Source: Manis javanica (taxonomy: Eukaryota; Chordata; Mammalia; Pholidota; Manidae). From it: DNA of 64,000 bases. The DNA lies in NCBI RefSeq assembly GCF_040802235.1, contig NC_133170.1, positions 9,687,001 to 9,751,000 on the forward strand, written 5' to 3'. Shown one piece after another: positions 60,001 to 64,000 of this stretch; position 1 is the stretch's first letter; each line of letters begins with the position of its first letter. The translations under genes were made by a program, and so were the position numbers. The notes beneath the pieces are model-generated. The model did no database searches. It saw only the letters and a list, made by a program, of their open reading frames with translations, and was not told the DNA's origin.

Positions 60001-61996
60001 AAAATCACAAAGATTTACTCCTCTGTATTCTTTTAGGAGTCCTATAATTTTGGATTTTATATTAAGGCCAGGATCCATTTTAAGGTTTGTTTTTTTAATA
60101 TGTCATAAGTTGTAGGTCAGTGTTAATTTTCTTGTATATGATGTCCTCCTTGTTTCAGCAGCATCTGTTGAAACTACCGTCCTTTCTTTGTTGAATTGCC
60201 TTTGGACAGAAATCACTTGATTTTATATGTGGGAGTCCCTTCCTGGGTTTTCTTTTATGTCCCGTTGATCTGTGCGTCCGCTTGCCAATACAATACTGTC
60301 ACATCACTGCAAGTAGAGTCTTAAAATCAGGTAGTGAGTCTTCTTTTTCCTACTTTTCGAAGTTGTGTGGCTATTCTAGTTCTTTGGCCTGTTTCATATT
60401 GTGTACAAAATAGTTAACATGGCAAGCCTCAGGTTGTTTTCATTAGAAGAGCCTGCTTGCATGTTTTGCCCTTAGCTGGCATCCAGGAACTTGGCTTGTA
60501 GAACATGTCCTAAGTGATGGAGTCATTTTGCCTTAACATCGGAACCAAACACCTGCTTTCCTTCTAGGAGTCTGGAATTTTCCTGGTTGTTTTGGGCAGA
60601 AAATGCCTGTGTGATTAGCCCCCAGTGACTCTGAGACCCAAATGAGTTTTCTGGAAGAAGTACTGTGCACACATGGCTGCAGTTTTGCACCTGGAGAGAG
60701 AACGCACTCAGCGTGAGCCCTCGCTGGAGGCAGAGAGCGTGGGAAGTTTGCAGATGGACTCCTCCAGTCTTTGCGTGGTGTTTCCTTCCCCCAGACTGGT
60801 GACTCTGTTTGCTTACCGTGCAATGACTCTTAGCCATGACTCTCACTTTGTGTCTAGTAATTTAAGTCCTTCCAGCAAGTCACCAAACTAGGAGGTGGTC
60901 CTGGGGACCCTTAAACACATGTAAGTTTTAGAATAGGAGAAAGATGGTAATTGTACGGACTGAAAAATAGAATTAAAGGTAAGTTTTTTAAATTTGTAAA
61001 TTTAGAAGTAATGAATTATTCTACCTTTTTTCTCTTCTTTCAATTACAACACCAGGGCCTGTGTCCTTATTATCTTTGTGGAGTAATAGACTCAACACTG
61101 CCAATTCCAGAAAACATCAAGAGTTTGCTGGACGTTTGAATTCTGTTAATAACAGAGCTGAGTTATATCAACATCTTAAAGAGGAAAATGGGTCTGTATT
61201 ATTTACTGTAGAAGTTGGCTTCATTAATTGCCTTACTATAATAAGTTTAAAAAATAATAAACATTCTGTTGTGTTCAACAATTTTTATTACTAATATTAT
61301 AAACTGATAACTGTTATTATAAAGAGAAAAAATTAACAACTTTGAGTCTTGATTATTGAAAAAGCCCTGATTATGTTGATTGTAACCCTAAAAATATTTT
61401 TTCCGTAGAGCATTGTTTTTCATTGCTCAGTAAACACAATTGAGGGAAAAACAATCATAGAGAAAACTTAGTATGCAACCCTGAATCTGTATAAAATAAC
61501 AGGGGAAAATATTTTCCTGTTAAGTAACACAATAAAATTACTGATTTTAATTGAATAACTCTCAGTTTTGATTGTTTTAATGTCTTTTTTTTTAGAAGAC
61601 TTCTTGAAGATATATTGGTAAACGCTTTTCTTTAGTGGAAAAGGAAATCCTTGACTAAATGGGAGAGATTGTTTTGATTAGTTTTGCTTGGAAAGGTGTG
61701 ATGGAAAAGGTAGCCTTTGACGTATAACCTTGGGAAACTCACTCAATCTCTCTTGGCCTTAATTTTCACTCATCTGCGAAATTGGGATGTTAAGACTCAC
61801 CAGAGGAACCCTAACTTTACTCCTTTTCTGAAGCGCTGCTGTTCTTCTGTGAATATATTAGAGTTAGTTTCATGTGAAAGATAAGGGGACAAAAAATAAT
61901 GGCAATAGGTGAATGTTTTATTTTATCAATTCATTTCTTTTCCTCCTATTTTTCAGAATGGAGACAACAGAAAATGGAAAAGCCAGCCGGCAGTGA
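35865..61996 (+). CDS. INTS13: INTS13 (ASUN) whole coding region, 16 exons, 706 residues
   Basis: Integrator complex subunit 13, also called Asunder or C12orf11. It belongs to the Integrator module with INTS10 and INTS14 and helps recruit the INTS4-9-11 cleavage module, which processes snRNA and other Pol II transcripts; it is also tied to dynein localisation at mitosis. Coding segments are 35865-36089, 38043-38117, 43979-44181, 44569-44649, 45761-45851, 47202-47330, 48928-49012, 51082-51171, 51374-51463, 52736-52914, 54010-54180, 54401-54555, 54849-55079, 56622-56761, 61056-61191 and 61957-61996. They total 2121 bases, 706 residues plus stop, the human length. The N-terminus is a von Willebrand A-like fold ([11 protein letters not shown] near residue 10). 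A basic, nuclear-localisation-like cluster RKKRGRKRE lies at about 570-578. Residues about 649-694 correspond to the known cleavage-module-binding motif. Every exon phase joins, so the gene appears intact. Confidence 0.97.
36285..36640 (-). mobile_element. MIR SINE, split
   Basis: Antisense MIR wording at both ends (GAGCACTTACACGTGCCAGG and GGTGCAGAAACTGAGG to CCAGAATTTGAACC). About 150 bp of unrelated sequence (36378-36530) lies between the halves. Confidence 0.6.
37050..37255 (+). mobile_element. MIR SINE
   Basis: Sense MIR core: GCAGTGTGACCTTGATATTA, CCTCAGTTTCCTCCCATGTA and GATTTCAATGAGATCATTTC. Confidence 0.65.
37440..37960 (+). mobile_element. L2 LINE 3' end
   Basis: Sense L2 tail: CATAGCATTTATCACTCTGA, TTCATTTATTTGTATTCTCC, CCCCAGTGCTGAGAATAGC, ending GTGAATGAATGACT. 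Confidence 0.65.
38043..38117 (+). CDS. INTS13: INTS13 coding exon 2 (residues 76-100)
   Basis: 25 codons, phase 0: [20 protein letters not shown] through NLQE. Acceptor CTATTAG, donor GAG|GTATGG. Confidence 0.97.
38600..40480 (-). mobile_element. Old L1M LINE fragments
   Basis: Antisense L1M-like text in several pieces: GTTTAAGGTGTACATCC (38650), TTTCCACGAACTCTTACTTA (39190), CTCTGGATTTTGAAAAACAT (40135) and a 3' stretch near 40360. Interrupted by the DNA transposon at 39668-39860. Confidence 0.5.
39668..39860. mobile_element. Short DNA-transposon relic (ACTGTCCAATATGG family), copy 2
   Basis: Contains paired TAGCTACTAGCTA-type inverted motifs, ATTTAAATTTAAATTAATTA, AATTCAGTTTCTCTGTACC and CTACATGTGGATGCTGGCTA near the other end, as in the family of copy 1. 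Confidence 0.55.
40660..41402 (-). pseudogene. FRG1: FRG1 processed pseudogene (antisense in INTS13 intron)
   Basis: A reverse-strand retrocopy of FRG1 (FSHD region gene 1, an actin-bundling and RNA-processing-associated nuclear protein). It begins around FRG1 residue 45 (GIW) and runs without introns to the native C-terminus ([12 protein letters not shown], stop at 40736-40738). A 3'UTR with AATAAA and a short A-rich end near 40665 follow. Recognisable segments are [82 protein letters not shown] and [20 protein letters not shown]. They fall in different frames with several stops and frameshifts and an insertion of about 30 bases, so it is dead. The 5' end is truncated. Confidence 0.9.
42085..42425 (-). 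mobile_element. MIR SINE fragments
   Basis: Two antisense MIR-like pieces: GGTGAAGGAACTGAGGCCCA (near 42120) and GGTCACACAGTGTTACAAGG with CAGAGCCGGAATTTCAG (near 42370-42400). Confidence 0.5.
42890..43941 (-). mobile_element. L1 LINE ORF2 fragment abutting INTS13 coding exon 3
   Basis: Antisense L1 ORF2: GCAGTTCCATCTGAATTTTA, GGTAATATTGCCATTTTAAC, TCCTGCAACCTTGATGAATT, AGAAGTGATGAGAGTGGACA, GTCTGTAGTTTTCTTGTGAT. Similarity ends about 37 bp before the exon at 43979. Confidence 0.85.
43979..44181 (+). CDS. INTS13: INTS13 coding exon 3 (residues 101-168)
   Basis: 203 bases: [20 protein letters not shown] through RIICITNAK plus two bases of a Ser codon. Donor AAAAG|GTGAGA. Confidence 0.97.
44569..44649 (+). 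CDS. INTS13: INTS13 coding exon 4 (residues 168-195)
   Basis: 81 bases: [20 protein letters not shown] through NSD plus two bases. Acceptor TGTCATAG, donor ATCA|GTGAGT. Confidence 0.97.
44650..45760 (+). other. INTS13: INTS13 intron 4-5
   Basis: AT-rich, no element recognised. Acceptor CTCTTAAAG. Confidence 0.9.
45761..45851 (+). CDS. INTS13: INTS13 coding exon 5 (residues 195-225)
   Basis: 91 bases: [20 protein letters not shown] through SDRPKKE. Donor GAG|GTAATT. Confidence 0.97.
45852..47201 (+). other. INTS13: INTS13 intron 5-6
   Basis: AT-rich; no repeat recognised with confidence. Confidence 0.9.
47202..47330 (+). CDS. INTS13: INTS13 coding exon 6 (residues 226-268)
   Basis: 129 bases, phase 0: [20 protein letters not shown] through TNIPMK. 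Acceptor TTCCTATAG, donor AAG|GTAGGC. Confidence 0.97.
47331..48927 (+). other. INTS13: INTS13 intron 6-7
   Basis: AT-rich, with near-pure A/T runs at 47960-48075. No gene or named repeat recognised. Confidence 0.9.
48928..49012 (+). CDS. INTS13: INTS13 coding exon 7 (residues 269-297)
   Basis: 85 bases: [20 protein letters not shown] through FLKS plus one base. Donor AGTG|GTAAGT. Confidence 0.97.
49840..50640 (+). mobile_element. L2 LINE relic
   Basis: Long sense L2 piece: CCTGGGAGTCGTCTTTGAGA, CTAATCCATCACATTTCTTG, ACAAGGCCCTGCACCGTCTG, TTGAAGCCTTCCCTGCTCTC, in family order. Confidence 0.75.
51082..51171 (+). CDS. INTS13: INTS13 coding exon 8 (residues 297-327)
   Basis: 90 bases: [20 protein letters not shown] through RTNNI plus one base. 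Acceptor TTTTTAAAG, donor GTAAGT. Confidence 0.97.
51374..51463 (+). CDS. INTS13: INTS13 coding exon 9 (residues 327-357)
   Basis: 90 bases: [20 protein letters not shown] through NFLLN plus one base. Acceptor TTTTTCAG, donor GTAACT. Confidence 0.97.
51560..51790 (-). mobile_element. L1 3'UTR fragment
   Basis: Antisense L1 tail: AAGTATAGTTGATATATAAT, GTTTCAAGTATGCAACATAG, CACCCCAACTAGTGTGGTTA. Same family type as 63438-63923. Confidence 0.7.
52736..52914 (+). CDS. INTS13: INTS13 coding exon 10 (residues 357-416)
   Basis: 179 bases: [20 protein letters not shown] through GRVTDYRIT. Acceptor TTTTGACAG, donor ACA|GTAAGA. Confidence 0.97.
52915..54009 (+). other. INTS13: INTS13 intron 10-11
   Basis: AT-rich; no repeat identified with confidence. 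Confidence 0.9.
54010..54180 (+). CDS. INTS13: INTS13 coding exon 11 (residues 417-473)
   Basis: 171 bases, phase 0: [20 protein letters not shown] through TTIFNMQA. Donor GCG|GTAAGT. Confidence 0.97.
54401..54555 (+). CDS. INTS13: INTS13 coding exon 12 (residues 474-525)
   Basis: 155 bases: [20 protein letters not shown] through RGKGPK plus two bases. Acceptor ATCTAACAG, donor AAAAG|GTAGTT. Confidence 0.97.
54606..54658. repeat. Small imperfect tandem repeat
   Basis: Three units built on TTTTTTAAGCTAACTTA, the middle one shortened, in the intron between coding exons 12 and 13. Confidence 0.6.
54849..55079 (+). CDS. INTS13: INTS13 coding exon 13 (residues 525-602)
   Basis: 231 bases. [20 protein letters not shown] leads into the acidic/basic stretch [18 protein letters not shown] (nuclear-localisation-like) and ends SWQDSE plus two bases. 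Donor GAGAG|GTGACT. Confidence 0.97.
55222..55304 (+). repeat. 83-bp perfect direct repeat, copy 1
   Basis: Identical base for base to 58542-58624, 3320 bp downstream in the same orientation. It contains AAAATAG|AGAGGCTC...CAAGAG|GTATGA, that is, a 22-base segment with splice-site-like borders. Confidence 0.95.
55795..56000. mobile_element. L1M 3'-end fragment
   Basis: Reads GAAAATTTCAAACATGTACA and TTAATCAGTTCCTGGCAGAT, ending CATTTCATCCAAAAATGAG, as in ancient L1M tails. Confidence 0.5.
56622..56761 (+). CDS. INTS13: INTS13 coding exon 14 (exon 15 counting the non-coding first exon; residues 602-649)
   Basis: 140 bases: [20 protein letters not shown] followed by the Pro-rich [19 protein letters not shown] and KSK plus one base. 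Acceptor TGTAAAAG, donor AAGG|GTAAGT. It is bracketed by the 83-bp repeats. Confidence 0.97.
57975..58262 (+). mobile_element. L1 3'UTR fragment (sense)
   Basis: Classic L1 tail: GCCAGAGGGGAGGGACAGGG, GGGAATACAGTCAGTAATAC, GTTGTACAACTGAACCTATA, TATTACCTCAGTATTTAAAA. Confidence 0.75.
58542..58624 (+). repeat. 83-bp perfect direct repeat, copy 2
   Basis: Identical to 55222-55304. Flanks diverge at once on both sides apart from a T-rich run upstream of each. Confidence 0.95.
59220..60440 (-). mobile_element. L1 LINE fragment (antisense)
   Basis: Antisense L1: AGGTTGGGTTATTTCACATA, TTCATTCCCACCAGCAGTTA, GGATACGAATCCTTTGTTGG, TTGATGAAGTCCAATATATC, in order. Confidence 0.75.
60500..60910. mobile_element. 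Possible LTR-type relic
   Basis: GC-richer block ending TCCTTCCAGCAAGTCACCAA and GGTGGTCCTGGGGACCC, reminiscent of an old LTR end. Family not identified; the short open frames on both strands are not conserved proteins I know. Confidence 0.35.
61056..61191 (+). CDS. INTS13: INTS13 coding exon 15 (residues 649-694)
   Basis: 136 bases: [20 protein letters not shown] through HLKEEN plus two bases of a Gly codon. This exon covers almost exactly the segment reported to bind the Integrator cleavage module. The donor is GG|GTCTGT, weak beyond GT, and is fixed by frame with the last exon. Confidence 0.95.
61192..61956 (+). other. INTS13: INTS13 last intron
   Basis: Donor GTCTGT, acceptor TATTTTTCAG. 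It contains a MIR piece at about 61690-61810 (ACCTTGGGAAACTCACTCAA). Confidence 0.85.
61957..61996 (+). CDS. INTS13: INTS13 coding exon 16 (residues 694-706, stop)
   Basis: Encodes the last residues [12 protein letters not shown] after completing a Gly codon; TGA at 61994-61996. Confidence 0.96.
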
Positions 61997-62305
61997 AGAG
62001 TGACTTGAGGAACTAAATTTACTACATTGCGTAAATATTTTGGGCAGAATTTGATACAAGTACTTTTACAGCAAGATTGTATAGTTGTTTGTTGCCTGGA
62101 CTAGTTTTTACATTTTTAAAATATTTCAACTAACTATCTTTTTTGTATTAATTGTAAAATTGGCACATATATCAAAAATATACATTTGAGATTTGTCCTC
62201 CTAAATCACACAAATTTATTTTATGGTAAAGGGCGTTCCCTCTGGAAATGTTTTTTAAAAAATTCTTAGGCTTCTCTTTGCCAAATAAAACTATTAAAAT
62301 ATCTG
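61997..62305 (+). other. INTS13: INTS13 3'UTR
   Basis: About 300 bases, AT-rich, ending shortly after AATAAA at 62284-62289. A second AATAAA near 62416 could extend it slightly. Confidence 0.65.
62284..62289 (+). terminator. INTS13 poly(A) signal (AATAAA)
   Basis: AATAAA 288 bases after the stop, within CCAAATAAAACT. Confidence 0.65.
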
Positions 62306-63437
62306 AAATGCAAAATACTGGAGTATTCCTTTAGGAAAAAGATAATCATTTAATGACTCAACTTTTAGAAATTAAAAAAATTTATCAGAATTTAGGTGAC
62401 TTTTGCAATATTCAAAATAAAATCTTGCCTCTTCACCTACAGCATATATACAGTGCTTTTCAAAAAAGGGTGTTTTTTTGTTTGTTTATCTTGTATTTTA
62501 AATTATTTTGCATATGTGTTATCCATTTTAAAGCAGAATTTTCAGGTTGTTGGTATAAATTTATATTTACCCATATTAGAACACATATTTTTCTGCTAGA
62601 CACTTACTCTCTACTGACTTATCATATTGAAGGAGAAGCATAAAGGAAATTATGTCACAGAGAAGAAAGTCACTGGGTTATTTGTTTTTATCCCTGGATA
62701 GAATCTTGGTAGAAATGTCATGGTTATGTGGGGTACGTCTGGTGAGTTTTCTTAAGCTTCTTCATCTGGAATCTCATGTTATTTCAATGTTAAATGTTTA
62801 TTCTAGGCTTGCCATTTTCCCTTGAGTGTTAAGTAGAGGAGGGAAAAAGCCCTTTGTTTAAACATAGAGATCCAGTATTTCGATTAAAAAAATAAACAAC
62901 AAACCTGGTATTTAAACAAGGGTTCAGCAGGCTGCCTTGTCAGTTCAGGGAAAATTACATTCCTCTCTCGTATCAACTGTCTCATTCTCAGCCCTTGCAC
63001 CAGCCCTCTCGCCTAGGCTAGAGCTATTTTTATTCCTTATCACTGTTTAGATAGACACCTACACAAGTCATGCACAAGCATGACAGGCCTAATTAGCACC
63101 TTAGACTTGCAAGATTTAAGGAGCTATAATCCAGTACTGAATTATTACATCATATTTGCTTCTGTTTGGGTTCTGATCTTCTCTGTCTTATTCTTGATAC
63201 CCATTTTCCAGCTTGTGCTCCATTGGAGTCCCTGTTTATTTCTGGATCCAAAATCTTCCTTTACAACCCAACTTCAAAGACTGGGATCATTTTTACTCTC
63301 ATTTTATGCTTTTCCTTTTCCAGTGTGCTACTTACCTGTTGACAGTCTTATCCACATTTCAGTCTCATTTTTAGATACTATTTATGAACTCCTTTTACTG
63401 TGCTCTACCAGCTGGTGGTATTTTCTATGGCTGCATT
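62306..63437. other. Intergenic, no gene recognised
   Basis: AT-rich downstream DNA. By human synteny ITPR2 would be the next gene, beyond the window. No exon of it was seen. Confidence 0.45.
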
Positions 63438-63923
63438 TTTTTAAAAATTCTTTTTATTGAAGTATTGTTGATACACCATCTTATATTGGTCTCAAATATA
63501 CAACACAGTAGTTTAACAGTTACCCATATTATTTAAAACCTCACCCCCACTAGTGCGGTGGCTGTCTGTCACATAAGATGTTAGAGAATCATTGACTACA
63601 TTCTCCATGCTGTACTACCATCTCTGTGACCAGCTTCTATTATGATTGAGAATTGAGAATTTTTGCACCCCTTTATTCCCCTTACCTTCCCCACTCACCC
63701 ACAACCCCACCCCCATGGTAACCACTAGTCACTTCTGAGTATGAAATCTGCTGTTTTGTTCCTTCTGTTTTGCTTTGCTTTTATATTCCACAAATAAGTG
63801 AAATCATACCAAATTTGTCTTTCTATGCCTGGCTTAACTCAGCATAATACCCTCTAGATCCATCCATGTCGTTACAAATGACAGGATTTCTTCTTTTTTT
63901 TTCCATGGTGTATATGTCCCACA
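63438..63923 (-). mobile_element. L1 3' end
   Basis: Antisense L1 tail: TTTTTATTGAAGTATTGTTG, CTAGTGCGGTGGCTGTCTGT, ATGGTAACCACTAGTCACTT, CAGCATAATACCCTCTAGAT. Confidence 0.75.
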
Positions 63924-64000
63924 CTTTTTTTTATTAAGGTATCATTGATATACACTCTTATGAAGGTTTCACATGAAAAACAGTGTGCTTACTACATTAC
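63924..64000 (-). mobile_element. Young L1 3' end, cut by window edge
   Basis: Starts with a T-run, then TTATTAAGGTATCATTGATA and ACTCTTATGAAGGTTTCAC, nearly identical to the 3' end of the L1 at 28204-28995. It sits inside the L1 at 63438-63923. Confidence 0.75.

Larger units (their letters stand above)
56762..61055 (+). other. INTS13: INTS13 intron 14-15 (coding numbering)
   Basis: 4.3 kb, holding an L1 tail (57975-58262), copy 2 of the 83-bp repeat, a long L1 antisense fragment (59220-60440) and an LTR-like stretch (60500-60910). Acceptor AACACCAG. Confidence 0.9.

Noticed and set aside
60523-60891. Overlapping open frames on both strands (96-107 residues)
   Set aside because: Both strands are open in an LTR-like GC-richer relic within an INTS13 intron; no similarity to known exons.
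63080-63460. 126-residue hydrophobic plus-strand open frame
   Set aside because: It runs into an L1 tail at 63438 and has no family resemblance or splice context; T-rich DNA yields Phe/Leu/Ser-rich frames by chance.
1-64000. CRISPR arrays, operons, bacterial promoters, tRNA or rRNA genes
   Set aside because: The window is mammalian chromosomal DNA. I saw no regularly spaced repeats, no tRNA cloverleaf with intact boxes and no rRNA sequence.

Overview
This window is nuclear DNA from a placental mammal. It carries spliced genes with GT-AG introns, one CpG-island promoter, and a dense background of L1, L2, MIR and DNA-transposon relics. The gene order TM7SF3 > < FGFR1OP2 and INTS13 > is the reverse complement of the order on human chromosome 12p11.23. 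I saw no Alu, rodent B1/B2, ruminant Bov-tA, horse ERE or carnivore tRNA-Lys SINE. The youngest L1 3' ends (28204-28995 and 63924 to the window edge) resemble, from memory, those of pangolins. A laurasiatherian mammal, possibly a pangolin, is therefore my best guess (inference, moderate to low confidence).

Layout. (1) 1-1575: last intron, last coding exon and 3'UTR of TM7SF3 (+). (2) 1576-8890: intergenic DNA between two convergent genes, with an inverted duplication (3752-4654), L1, L2, LTR-like and Tigger-like relics. (3) 8890-33942 or slightly beyond: FGFR1OP2 (-), complete, six coding exons giving 253 residues, plus a probable non-coding first exon in the CpG island. Its 12.8-kb first intron holds an old L1 split by a younger L1 with a perfect 16-bp target-site duplication. 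(4) 33750-34900: CpG island shared head-to-head by FGFR1OP2 and INTS13, with a perfect NRF-1 site and two TCTCGCGAGA-type elements. (5) 34896-62305: INTS13 (+), complete, sixteen coding exons giving 706 residues. All exon phases join without a break. Its introns hold an antisense FRG1 retropseudogene, L1/L2/MIR relics and a perfect 83-bp direct repeat that brackets exon 15. (6) 62306-64000: downstream intergenic DNA ending in L1.

The three genes are unrelated housekeeping genes. TM7SF3 is a seven-pass membrane protein. FGFR1OP2 is a coiled-coil protein of the SIKE family linked to STRIPAK complexes. INTS13 is a subunit of the Integrator RNA-processing complex. Only FGFR1OP2 and INTS13 share an obvious regulatory element, the bidirectional promoter.

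The most notable observations are the 83-bp perfect repeat around INTS13 exon 15, a GC-AG intron in FGFR1OP2 that is required by reading frame, a weak GTCTGT donor in the last INTS13 intron, the FRG1 retrocopy, the inverted duplication, and an L1 remnant ending about 37 bp before an INTS13 splice acceptor. I found no clear sign of a wholly new biological system.
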